From: Azolla caroliniana
Lineage: Eukaryota > Polypodiophyta
DNA length: 64,000 nt
Direction of reading: 5' to 3'
Assembly: GCA_043228905.1 (NCBI GenBank)
Contig: JBHGNT010000008.1
Location: forward strand, 13,950,001-14,014,000
The translations under genes were made by a program, and so were the position numbers. This document shows positions 35,129-45,346 of the stretch, one piece after another (position 1 is the first letter of the stretch; the number at the start of each line of letters is the position of its first letter). The notes beneath the pieces were generated by a model. That model had not been told where the DNA came from. It ran no database searches and was given only the letters and a program-made list of their open reading frames with translations.

Positions 35129-36173
35129 GAGCCGGGCCATTCGGCTGTGCCGAATCGGTGGATTCGGTGCGAGAGTTGTCGGTTACCCGTGAAACCGATC
35201 TCGTGTTGTGGGCTGGGTTGTCATGAAGGGTTGGCACTTCAGAAAATATTACCCTTCGGACTTCAATAGGCCTTTCGGCCGTTTTATGCATAGCCGATTC
35301 ATTGAACACGACGTCCGAACTTCAGACGATTTGTCTGTGCTCGGGGTCCTAGAGTCGGTATCCGATCTCGTCGTCGGGTCTATACCCAAGGAAAACACAT
35401 TTCCTTGATCTTGGTTTGAATTTCAGGCGATCGTCTTTCGGTATGAGGGCATATGCCTCGTAGCCGAAGATCCTCAGCTTTTCATAATTCGGCTTACTGC
35501 TGGTCCATATTTCCTGAGCTATTTGAAGTCCTAGAGGTCTACTTGGAGACATATTTATTATGTGTACTACCGTAAGTAGAGCCTCTGCCCAAAAACCATC
35601 CGACAGTCCGGAGTGTTGGAGCATGGATACTATGCGTTCTGGAATCGTCTGATTCATGCGTTCAGCAATTCCGTTCTGCTCCGGACTATAGGGTGCCATA
35701 TATTCACGTCGAATGCCGCGTTCTCAGGAAAATTTGACGAATTCTTCAGACTTGAATTCTCCTCCATTGTCGGTTCGGAGACATTTCAGTTTCCGACCAG
35801 TCTGATTTTCGACCATTGCAAGCCATTCGGAGAAGATCGAGAACACCCGATCTTTGGTTCTGATGGGGTAAGCCCACACCTTCCGAGCCGAGTCATCAAT
35901 AAAACTAACAAAGTATGAAGCACTGCCGAGAGATTGATGTGGCATCGGGCCACAGACGTCCGAGTGGACCAAATCGAGGGGACTCGATTCTCTTGGTGCT
36001 GATGTTGGGTGTGATGCGGCTACTTGTTTGTCGTACTGGCAATGCTCGTAGAATTGGTGATCCGAGAAGGAGAGTTTGGGGATGTAACCGGCTCTCGATA
36101 GGTGCGTTATGCCAGCCTTGTTGAGGTGTCCAAGTCGTCCGTGCCATAACGATGACACGGGGATATCAACCAA
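35129..36173 (-). pseudogene. Copia E integrase, broken
   Basis: Minus-strand frames 36173-35724 and 35699-35349 encode the zinc region (SLWHGRLGHLNKAG, FYEHCQYDKQ), the core (DLVHSDVCGPMP, YFVSFIDDSARKVWAYPI, LRTDNGGEFKSEEFVKF, YSPEQNGIAERMNQTI) and the end (RKCVFLGYRPDDEIGYRL). The linker frame 35309-35106 leads to the RT part that continues at 23756. The D, D and E positions are present. The frame breaks between the core halves. Confidence 0.9.
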
Positions 36174-36179
36174 AATAAG

Positions 36180-37319
36180 TCACCCTCTTTGAGTGTGACT
36201 GAGATCAAGGGTCTTCAGATCAGGAATGTGTCGAACATTGTGTAGTACGAGTGTAGAGCCACCTGGAAGGTTGAGCTCTACGGTGCCGATTTTTATTATA
36301 GCGCAGTGTTGCGAGTTTCCGACTCGAACTGAGTCGGAGTGCCGGTCTGAGTATTGCCGAAACTGAGATTGGTGAGGTGTCACATGATACGATGCGCCCG
36401 AGTCTAGGAGCCATGTGTTCGATTCCTCAGTTGTAAGCAGAACTTCTGATTCGACTGGGTTCTCTATGGACAATATGTTCGGGTCGGTCGTCAAAATTTC
36501 GGCTGAAGAGCCTATGTAGTTGACCTCCCCATGCCGGCTACTCTTCTGATCCGCTCTCTGAGCTTTGTCGGTTTTTTCTTTGAGTGCCCGACAGTCGGCT
36601 TTGATGTGTCCCGACTTCTTGCAGTAGTTGCAAATTCGGTTGTCCCGGGACTTGCTCCGGCTTCGCTGATTGTTCGGTGGTCGGGAAGAACTTCTTCCCC
36701 GGTTGTTCGATCGGTCGGTCAAACCTTGTACTACGTAAGCTTCATCTGCCGAGTCTTTGGCGAAATACTTTCTCCGAGCTGCTTCAGTTAGGATTGCGTT
36801 CATGACTTCAGAGTACTTAATGGCAACTATTGAAGCATTGCACACAGTTGTAACGAAAGTTTCCCATGAAGAGGGGATACTACTCATGAGTATCATTGCT
36901 CTCAGTTCATCCTAGATTGCCGTCCCCTGAGACGAGATTTGTGAGCTTATGCTTTCGTACTCATTCAAGTGTGCCTGAACCGAATAAGATTCTTTCATCT
37001 GCAAGTTGTAGAGGCGCCGGATCAGATACATCTTCGTTGCAGTGACCTTCTTTTCAAACGTTTCCGACAGTGTTTTCCAAAGTTCAAAAGTTGTCGTGCA
37101 TGATTGCACTATGAAGTGCATCCAAATCGTGGCGCAGACAATTCTGTCCAGCTTTAGCCACTCGTTTGGCTTGTATGTTTCTAGGGGATTTTCATTCTCA
37201 ATCGGGTCTATCTGACCCTTGATTATGAGATAGTCCTACATTTGTTCCTTCCAGAAGTTGAAGTTTGAACCGTTGAACCTCCTTAGACTCATCTCCGATG
37301 AGCCGGATGTTGATGCCAT
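36180..37319 (-). pseudogene. Copia E Gag and protease, two nonsense codons
   Basis: The minus-strand ATG at 37319 (MASTSGSSEMSLRRFNGSNF) opens a frame that runs to 36180. It is interrupted by TAG at about codon 28, where the family has Trp (NFWKEQM-stop), and by TAG at about 36911. It holds a copia Gag (FELWKTLSETFEKK), a CCHC knuckle (CNYCKKSGHIKADC) and the protease (NTWLLDSGASYHVTP, LHNVRHIPDLK). It then leaves frame just before the integrase zinc region. Confidence 0.9.
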
Positions 37320-37953
37320 CTGCTTTGGTTTGGGTTGGTAAGACTCGGTTTGGAGTTGACTACGAACCTTAGTGGGGTGCAGCCGGTCGGCTCATCCGAT
37401 ATTGTTCTAGTCGGTTTGGTTTCGGATACATGTTGCTGAACTTGCTCGGAGTGACTCCAGTAACTTGAGGGACAGAATCGGCTGGTCTTCCCGAATGTTG
37501 CCGAATACCGATTACAAGAAACCGATTGTTTGGGTCGATTCTGCTTCGGGTGACTGCAGCGATGAGAGGGACGGATCCAACTGATCCTCCCGAATGTCAA
37601 TCAGCCGAATGAAGCACGAATTTGGTTGTTGCCAGGAGACCAATCTGCAACGGGTGGTTACAACAAGTGAGTGAATAACGTTCGGTGACCTATTCGGATG
37701 TCGTTTAACTGAATGAAGCACGATTGGGTCGGTTGTTGCTCAAGGAGCTCCCATCAAGCGGTTACAATCACAGGAACAGAGTACAGCCGACTGGCTTACT
37801 TCCAATTTGTGATTTAACACAGTGAGATGCGAGCTTTTTGTTTTTTTTCCTTCTGCCTTCTCTGTTCTTCAAAGAAAACGAAAACGAAATGTTGTGTGGT
37901 GTACTATGACAGCTGGCAGCGGGTTGAAGAACCTCCAACACTCTGATACCAAA
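37320..37953 (-). other. Copia E leader with Met-tRNA primer site
   Basis: This roughly 630-bp stretch between gag and the 5' LTR holds no coding frame with homology. The primer site (TGGTATCAGAG on the minus strand, plus-strand 37941-37951) sits 2 bp from the LTR. Imperfect repeats such as GAATGAAGCACGA occur twice. Confidence 0.75.
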
Positions 37954-38266
37954 TGTTGGGGACAAGGCCGTCAATGCGGAAGTGCAAGCAACATTCGTGA
38001 TGAAGAAGAACCTGTGTATGCGCATATGCAAGATAGACAGAGAGAGAGAGAGAGAAAGAGATAGGCACAAAACAAATCGTTATATTCCAATAGCAATAGT
38101 TACAAAGAATGACAACCGACAACAACCTTAACTAAAGGTTACAAAGTCACTTTATATAGTGACTATCTTAGGGCAACTACCCTTTATGCTATTTACAGAA
38201 ATAGCCCAAACTTGGGCTGTCTGAAGGGACAATGTGAATACGGCCATTATACACTCATATTCGACA
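37954..38266 (-). repeat. Copia E 5' LTR
   Basis: 313 bp. It is the partner of 21558-21868 and has the CCCTA duplication at 38267-38271. It ends CCCCAACA on the minus strand next to the primer site. Confidence 0.92.
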
Positions 38267-41200
38267 CCCTAACTGGCCGAACAACTCTTCGACTTCTCGC
38301 ACATCTAGCTCCCCTTGATCTGCCACAATCTTCCCTATGCATCTGTATCCACAAATCACCTCTTCGACCAGGAACCAGCATACGATCGCGGTCATCTAGT
38401 TTTGCAGTGCCCGACCCTCCACTTGGTTCGCCAGATCTTGTCGTGCTAGCACCAGGTATCTCATTTGCCCCACCCCCATCGGCATCATTACTAAATCCAC
38501 CATCCATTTGAAATGTGCGGTCAGTGGGTAGGTCGGGTGCAACTCGTCCCTATGCCGAATTGCCGAGTGGATTTTACAACTCTTGCAGGTTGTCATGAAA
38601 TTGTGCACATCACGGTACATTCCCAACCACCAATACTTCTCCTTCAACTTCTCGAATGTGGCCCACGTCCCACGGTGTCCGGACCAAGGGTTCCCATGGT
38701 ACTCTGACAGTAGCGTCATCTACTCTTCTCTTCTTATCACTATGCAGAGCAGAATGTCGTTACGCTTCTTTGGGTGCTTCCATATACTCCCATTCCGTAA
38801 GAATAAACGATATACCTTCTTCCGGATTCGGCTCGCTTCGTCCTTCATCTACACCCCGTTTGGTGTCAACATCCTCAAGAATCTACCGATCCAGAGCCAC
38901 TTCCCATCGTACTCGTTCTCGTTAAACTCATTTAGCACCGGACTGCTCCTCCCCTTTGCCGTCAATTGAGCTAACTCAAAGAAGTCTATGCCAACTTCTT
39001 CATCTTCCGATACCATGTCGTCTTTGTCGTCAAACCGCGCTCTCGAGAGCATATCGGCCATGGCGTTGTCTTTCCTGGAGAGGTGCCGTATCTCCGGATT
39101 GAGGGACTTACTGTACATGATCCACCTGAGCATAGCTAGGTACGGGGTTGCGCATCCGGAAACCATACCGAGGATTGGTAAGCAGTCTGTCTCGATTACT
39201 ACCTTTGCCCTGATGAAATAATCTTTAGGCCTTGACCGCCGAAACGATTCCCCAGAGTTCGCGCTTAACTTGGGCATACCCTCGCTGTCTCTCACTCAAT
39301 ACTTTCGCTCGGAATCGGATGGGGAACCTCGTGTCGTCCGCCTCTTCCTGATTGACCACCCATCTAATTCCGGTCGAGTCCACCGTCACGTAAACCAGGG
39401 TACCCTTCCCATAAACTGCCTTCCGAAGAGTCGTTGTTGCAGTCAGCGCTTCCTTCAGCCTCTAGACCAATTCTGTGTGCTTGTCTTTCCATTCAAACCT
39501 ACGGCCCTTCTTCAACAGTCTGTAGAGAGACTCTGCAACGTGTGTGTAATGCGGAATCCAAATGTGGTAAAACGCACATTCCCTTCCGTGACCGACTTGC
39601 ATTCCTCCTTCATCACAGAGATGGCCTCTACCTTCCCTGGAGACGGTTTCCGGCCGTATGCCCCGCACAAGTGCCCAACCACCAAGATTTCGGATTGCCC
39701 GAAAGTTGACTTCTCTTCGGAGAAGGTGAGCCAAGCACCATCGACCCTCTGTAGTACCTTCTCGCAGTCTTTGATATGATCCGCCACAAAACTTCGGCAT
39801 TCGTTCGGCTAGACCGATTCATCCCTCTCCTCCACCGAACATCCCTTGATCGGGATGTCATCCAAAAACGGCATGGTGATGTATGGGATGCAGTCCCTCA
39901 GTACCTTGTTCATCGCGTTCACCATGTGCACGACTGAGTTGGTCTCTCCTTGGGGAAGGGTACACATCCACACTAAGCCGAGAGGGGTTCGCATCATCGT
40001 GATATCCCTACTCTCTACGGCTAGTTGGAACTGATCGTACCCCGAGTACAAGTCGCCAACCAAATAGATTGACCTTCCAGCGAAGGTCTCCGCGAACTCA
40101 TCAATAGTCGGCCTGATCCCTGCATTCCAAATGGGCACTTTATTGACTGGCTGTAGTTCCTGAATGAAGTGCAAGGTGCCGTTCTTTTTTGGCACCGTAA
40201 ACCACCGATTCAAATATGGGGCACTCGATGGCTCGAGAATGCCCATCTCCACCTTCTGCTTCAGTAGCTCCATCAACTTCGGGATGTGAGCTCTCGGCAC
40301 CAGGATCGGCGTGAGATTCCACGGCACATGTGGTAGCTTGAAGATAACCATTGGCTCTACGATCGTCGGGTCGACGCACCTGATCTCCTTCGGCGAGAAT
40401 GCGAAGGCTTTCTCGTGCCTTCCGAGCAACCTCCGAAACCGGTCCTCTTCCGCTGGCAGTAGGAAGCCACCCCCACTGATCTTCAACTCTCGTAGTGTCT
40501 CGTCGGTGAACTCGTGCCCTATGCCAGCCGGATTCCGCAAGCTCGGGTCTGATGTTGTCGTGGTAATCCGCACGCGTGTGTTAGATCCAGGGCAGGACCA
40601 TAGGGGTCTTGGACCAAAGAGAGACGGCGCATGGAAGGTCGAGCTTCACTGTTTCCCGCGACCGGTTAGGATACCAACCAGAGCGTTTCCGGATACGTAC
40701 CAGGAGCAACCGAATGAGAGAGGGAAAAGGACGCGCACGCAACACTGACTAGATGTTGGCATCCTCTGTACAGAAACCAGAAAGAAGGAACTCCAAAGTC
40801 ACAGACACAAACATAGATGCACAAAACCTCACCTTGAGTCCATAACCTTGTACTTGGAATCAACTTGGGTCGTCTTCCCCGACCCAATCATCTCTCCGAA
40901 ATCCGCGATGACTTCGTACATTTCCACTAAATTGACCAGAATTACCCAGTCTTCGCTTAGGCCTTCATCGGCTATCCTTCTGATATCTCCAAGGGTGTCG
41001 TCGAATGAGACCGCCTCCACGACACTACTAATCTCGTCGTCGGGGCTAAGGGCACCGCACACCCTTAAACACTCTTCGACCTGCTTCTTTTCCCGACCGT
41101 TGATGCTGGTTATAGTGTAAACTCCACTGTCGGAGAACCAAAAATTCCTACCTATGGTACATGTGTGGGGTTTCTTAGGGGTGCCCGAGCTACCAAGGCT

Positions 41201-41307
41201 CCACACCTTGATAGCCCTCTTTAAAAATCCTCTCGGCCATTGCTGCAAAGAGATTCGCGATTACGCCGGTGGTTAGGACGAACCGTCAGGAATTGGACGG
41301 AGTGACG
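38267..41307 (-). pseudogene. Gypsy F pol: linker, RT, RNase H and integrase, broken
   Basis: In minus-strand order: a long linker frame (41248-40829), RT (40573-39809; WFTVPKKNGTLHFIQELQPV, GRSIYLVGDLYSGYDQFQL, catalytic box FLDDIPIKGC), RT end in shifted frames (39861-39462; LVVGHLCGAYGRKPSPGK), RNase H (39295-38849; ETDCLPILGMVSGC, IRHLSRKDNAMADMLSRA) and integrase (38719-38396; WSGHRGTWATFEKLKEKYWW, CKSCKIHSAIRHRDELH, MRYLVLARQDLANQVEGRAL). The integrase continues at 21557 beyond copia E. Several shifts break it. Confidence 0.85.
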
Positions 41308-41941
41308 TGTTGGGATTACGGTCCCTCCGGATGGGATGGTCAGATGTCCGGGAATCGGGAATGAAGACCCGAATGAGGAGTACCCGGTATCGGAACCGGA
41401 TGATGAAGACCCGGTTTCGGATCCGGATGATGAAGACCCCGGCTACGGAGCCGGATGACGAATGTACCCGGAGAGAGATCCGGATGCGGAGACATATTTG
41501 TGAATATGTTTGCCAAGGGCCCTCGAGGCTATATTTTTGTAAATAGCCCGAAAGTCATATGTGTATAAATATGACTTAGGGCAAACAGTTTTGTTGTTGT
41601 TGCTCATTTTTCTGTTTTCCACTTAGAGTGAGCGAAGTGAGAGCAGCCGAGAGAGAGAGTGAGAGAGAGAAAGGAAGAGGTCGACGCCTCTGTGTAATAT
41701 CGCCGCCTGTGGCGAGGACAGCGAGCTCAAGGTCGTAGCCTTGCAGCTCGCCATTGTACATTCCCTGCGTATAGTGATAGTTGGAGTCTTGCACTCCCGT
41801 GGTTTTTCCCGTCTAGGGTTTTCCACGCTAAATCCTGTGCATTCGAGTCTCTCTCTGTGTTTTCGATTTACTGCTGCATTGATTCGTGTTTCCTCGGTTG
41901 TGGCCGAGAGGTGAAGGTTTTGAAAGCGTCAATTTCTAACA
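41308..41941 (+). mobile_element. Solo LTR of the copia A/B family in gypsy F
   Basis: 634 bp, TGTTGGGATTACGG to TTTCTAACA, with TGACG on both sides (41303-41307 and 41942-41946). It shares the CCGGATGATGAAGACCCGG units, the ATATTTGTGAATAT palindrome, TATAAATATGACTTAGGGCAAAC and the CTCGGTTGTGGCCGAG hairpin with the LTRs of A and B. It has no internal region, so it is a recombination product. Confidence 0.95.
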
Positions 41942-42526
41942 TGACGCACGTCCTTGCTCTTCACCCGTGCATACGCCAAACCGTTGTCCAACACTTTAGT
42001 CACTATGCGGGCCGTTGTAATGTATGGTTCGCCAAGAATCACCGGGTGTGAGGAAGCCTCCTGCACAAAAAAGTGTTGATCAATCTCGACATTGCCAATC
42101 TTTACTCGTACGTTCGGGCACGCCCTGTGCAGTTCCTCTGTAGCGCACGTATCTTCCACCCGTGCTTGGTGTTGATCGGCTATTTTCCCTTCTTGTAGAA
42201 ATCCATGGACACTAGGTTGATTTTGGATCCATGGTCTATCAGGGCCACCACTGGTTCCTGGAGGTTCCTAATCCAAACGGGGGTCTCCTTAGTCACTCTT
42301 GCCCAATGCGGCTTCAAGTAATGCCTCTCTGCCAAATCGTCTTCTACTGTCGCGTCGTCTAGGTGCGCCGTTCGCACCTCCAGGGGCTTTTCCGGCTCCA
42401 GCTCTGTCGTGAGCCTCTTGCACTTCACCAAGTCCACGATGGAATCGAGGAACTCCTTCTTGGCAATCCCTAGTGCTTCCCGAAGAGACATCTCCACCCG
42501 GCTATTAAGGATCCGTTATTTGAGGA
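41942..42526 (-). pseudogene. Gypsy F protease and Gag end, broken
   Basis: The minus-strand frame 42497-42180 ends in the protease start (VVALIDHGSKINLVSMDFY, with DHG in place of the usual DSG or DTG). After a shift near 42165 the frame 42159-41929 carries the rest (IDQHFFVQEASSHPVILGEP). Upstream, F is cut by the LTR of copia I at 42527, so its gag lies outside the window if it survives. Confidence 0.75.
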
Positions 42527-42865
42527 TGTGAAATATTACGCGTGGAAGCTATACGAAACACAGAATACTAATAGAGAAAAACAGGTTTAATGGAGAGCTT
42601 AAGACACAATGTATGTGGGAGAGACAAAGAGGGAAAAACACAGAAAAAACTAAATTCGAATAATGTGTAAAATTCTATACATAGGATGTGCATAGGGAGC
42701 ACTTTTATACAAGTCCATACGGACTGACAGAAGTACTAACACGTACTTCAATGCTCATAACTGAGCTCCTACTATAACTCCCAAATATATTCCGCACCGA
42801 TTCGGCCTCTTGTTGCGCACCGGTTTACGCACTAATCTAGTCAATGTTGAGCTTGTAACTCAACA
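42527..42865 (-). repeat. Copia I 3' LTR
   Basis: On the minus strand the tract TTAAGGGGGAG (42866-42876) precedes TGTTGAGTTACAAGC, and the LTR ends ...ATATTTCACA at 42527, next to GAGGA (42522-42526), the presumed duplication. It is 339 bp long and similar to the solo LTR at 7234-7654. The matching 5' LTR would lie right of 64000. Confidence 0.82.
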
Positions 42866-43044
42866 CTCCCCCTTAATCTCAACTTGAGGCTCTTCCAGTC
42901 CTACGCTCTGGTTTCTGTTGACTAAATACGCCTCACTCGGGCTCCTTGACCCGTTCTATTTTGCGCGCCTCGACCCTTACGGTCAACTTGTCTGCTCGTG
43001 CGGCCTTTTCCAGCTCCCTTGTTGTCACGGTATTGGCGCCTCTT

Positions 43045-43400
43045 CTATTGCCCTTTCTTTTGCTTGGCCTTCAGTTGATTTAGCATCTCCGAATCAAACA
43101 TTCGAGCCAAATCAGCTGCCTCTGATTCGTCTCCGCTTTTATCCGAATTGGTTGTCTCCAATTTGTCGTCAATCTTGGTCTTCTCGCCCTTGTTGGCTTC
43201 ATCTCCCCCATGCCTGGCTGGCTCCGACTCTTTCTTTCGGTTGTTGCCCTCTCATCCACTTCTGGACTCATCCGCAGATCCGCCTTCAACTTCTTTAGCC
43301 GACACTAAATCAAATTTGTCATCCGATTTGGTGTCGCGGTCACTTCCGCTCCTTTCCTGCTCCTTGCTACGGTCATGCGGGACTTTCCCCCCCCTCAAGT
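43045..43400 (-). CDS. Charged accessory frame between copia I pol and the 3' LTR
   Basis: The minus strand keeps one frame of about 118 codons open except for a single TGA (43252-43254). Its composition is strongly hydrophilic: SGSDRDTKSDDKFDLVSAKE before the TGA, and NRKKESEPARHGGDEANKGE and ETTNSDKSGDESEAADLARM after it. The frame follows sequence typical of a copia Pol end (LNLRGG) and a run of eight G, and is followed by about 180 bp without a frame before the LTR. I recognise no family. It may be an extra ORF or the remnant of an extended Pol tail. Confidence 0.4.
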
Positions 43401-44159
43401 TCAGCACGTCGAGGTGCCACAACCCAAGCACACCCGAGGGGCTTGGTGAAAATGTCGGCGTGTTGCCGATTCGTCGGAACATACTGAAGTTCGACTTCAC
43501 CAGAGAGGACATGCTCGCGGACAAAGTGGTAGTGCACCTCAATGTGCTTAGTTCGGGCGTGGAAGACGGGGTTCTTCGCAAGTTGGATGCTGTTGAGGTT
43601 GTCGCAGTAGATTGTCGTCGGATCGGACACCTCCACCTGAAGATCCTTAAGTAGCCGCTTCAGCCATATGGCTTCGCATGTTACTACAGCCGCTCCTCGA
43701 TACTCGGCTTCTGTGCTCGACAGTGTAACTGTCAATTGCTTCTTACTACTCCATGCGATCGTGGAGCTCCCAAGGGAGAACACGAATCCGGATGTGGATC
43801 GGCGATCACCGGCGTTTCCGGCCCAGTCGGCATCTGTATAGTCGACTAGCTGTGCGACAATACCAATCCAATATAGTAGCCCCCGGTTCTTAGTGCCACT
43901 AACGTACCGTAGTATGCGTTGCGCGCGTTGAAGGTGCTCCTTCGTTGACCGCGACATGAACTGACTAATCAAGACGACCGGGTAACTGAGGTCCGGTCGA
44001 GTGATAGTCAAGTATATGAGGCTTCCGACATTCTGTTGGAACCTTTTTGGGTCACAGTCCTTTTCGGAGTCGGGGCGAAGCTTCACGGTTCTGTCGAAAG
44101 GAGTTGACATGGACTTACAATCCACCATCCCGAACTTGAAGAGCGTACTCAACACATAA
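43373..44159 (-). pseudogene. Copia I RT end and RNase H
   Basis: A minus-strand frame runs uninterrupted from the end of the RT (YVLSTLFKFGMVDCKSMSTP, SLIYLTITRPDLSYPVVLIS) through RNase H (DYTDADWAGNAGDRRSTSGF, SSTEAEYRGAAVV, YCDNLNSIQLAKNPVFHART, HADIFTKPL) to a stop at 43373. The 17.5-kb DNA transposon interrupts it at 44160. Removing that element with one copy of the 4-bp duplication joins this frame to the RT sequence at 61694 without a shift. RNase H active-site positions look intact. Confidence 0.9.
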
Positions 44160-44184
44160 GGGTGAAAGCATGCGAGTGGAAACA
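44160..44184 (+). repeat. Left terminal inverted repeat of the DNA transposon
   Basis: 25 bp beginning GGGTGAAAGCATGC and ending GAGTGGAAACA. The right copy has A for G at the fifth base and T for C at the fourteenth, counted from the outside. ATAA precedes it. Confidence 0.9.
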
Positions 44185-44212
44185 ATTAGCTATGTCCTTG
44201 ACATAGCTAATT
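44184..44212. repeat. Subterminal palindrome next to the left TIR
   Basis: Perfect 13-bp arms (AATTAGCTATGTC and its complement) around a 3-base spacer CTT, directly abutting the TIR. The AATTAGCTA part is the core of the minisatellites inside the element and also recurs beside the right TIR (61620-61665). It could be a transposase binding site. Confidence 0.75.
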
Positions 44213-44527
44213 AGCTATGCAAAAAGCTACCATTGATAAATAGTCATTTTAGTAAAAAGCCATCATTAATAAATTAACTATGCAAAAAACTACCATTGAA
44301 AATACTAGAGTGTTTTAATTACATATGTAAATGAGTGCCATAAATGTGCAACATAAACGTGCAACATAAATTGATATGTGCACCATAAATGTGTACCATA
44401 AATTATATATCGAATTCCTAGGTCCATTATGCATGATCCTTTGCCACATCACGTAGGCCATCTCTAGTTGACTATTGTGGGTTAGTTGCTACCACTGTTG
44501 CTAAACCCTATCGAGTCCACCTACCGC

Positions 44528-45053
44528 CACTCTACACTCAGGGGCCGCGACTGTGCGTTCCAAGCATCATCAAAGAGCTGTTCAATCTGACGAAGTTCTC
44601 TTCTTTGTGCCACTCTACACTCAGAGGCCGCTACTGTGCGTTCCAAGCATCATCAAAGAGTTGTTCAATCTGACGGGATTCTCTTCTCTGTGCCACTCTA
44701 CACTCAGGGGCCGCTATTGTGCGTTCCAAGCATCATCAAAGAGTTGTTCAATCTGACGTGGTTCTCTTCTCTGTGCCACTCTACACTCAGGGGCCGCTAT
44801 TGTGCGTTGCAAGAATCATCAAAGAACTGTTCAATCTGATGGGGTTCTCTTCTCTGTGCCCACTCTACACTCAGGGGCCGCTATTGTGCGTTCCAAGCAT
44901 CATCAAAGAGCTATTCAATCTGACGGGGTTCTCTTCTCTGTGCCACTCTACACTGAGGGGCCGCTACTGTGCGTTCCAAGCATCATCAAAGAGCTGTTCA
45001 ATCTAACGGGGTTCTCTTCTCTGTGCCACTCTACACTCAGGGGCCGCTACTGT
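44528..45053 (+). repeat. 83-bp tandem repeat upstream of the transposase gene
   Basis: About six and a third copies of an 83-bp unit (one is 84 bp), each starting CACTCTACACTCAGGGGCC and containing CCAAGCATCATCAAAGAG. Units differ by a few substitutions. As 83 is not a multiple of 3, the repeat shifts frame at every unit and is not coding. Placed about 300 bp before the transposase ATG, it may be a promoter or 5' UTR array. The last unit grades into a diverged half copy (TTCTACACTCAGTTGTCGCC near 45112). Confidence 0.9.
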
Positions 45054-45346
45054 CTAGTCCTGGATTGCTTCCACATTTCGATTTGACAGAGTTCACTCAT
45101 CCAACGACAACATTCTACACTCAGTTGTCGCCATTGGTAGGTCCTGGATCGCCTCCTCAACTGTTCGAGCCAACGGAGTGAACTCCTCTACTATTCGGTC
45201 TTGGATTGCAATAACTTTTCTGTCTATTGATTATCTTGTGTATTGTTGTGTCTAATCTTGTGTATTGTGGAATATTTTTGTGTATTGTTGTTGCCCATAG
45301 CCATCTTAAATACTTGTTTTTTTTCTGGAAATTTAGGGTTTTAATA

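Larger units (their letters stand above)
21558..38266 (-). mobile_element. Copia E, minus strand, split by chromovirus J
   Basis: LTRs of 311 and 313 bp (21558-21868 and 37954-38266) start TGTCGAATA and end CCCCAACA on the minus strand. They are flanked by CCCTA on both sides (21553-21557 and 38267-38271). A Met-tRNA primer site lies next to the right LTR. Between them, in minus-strand order, are a roughly 620-bp leader, gag, protease, integrase, [J plus A inserted], RT and RNase H. Without the insert the element is about 5.3 kb. It sits in gypsy F's integrase. Confidence 0.93.

Noticed and set aside
40666-40887. A separate small gene between gypsy F linker and RT
   Set aside because: It is a frame crossing the decayed join between the F linker and RT, and no independent start, motif or promoter is visible.
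44553-45181. Overlapping plus-strand open frames with a repeating MRSKHHQRAVQSD pattern
   Set aside because: They arise from the 83-bp tandem repeat. The unit length is not a multiple of three, each frame runs off after about two units, and there is no gene context.
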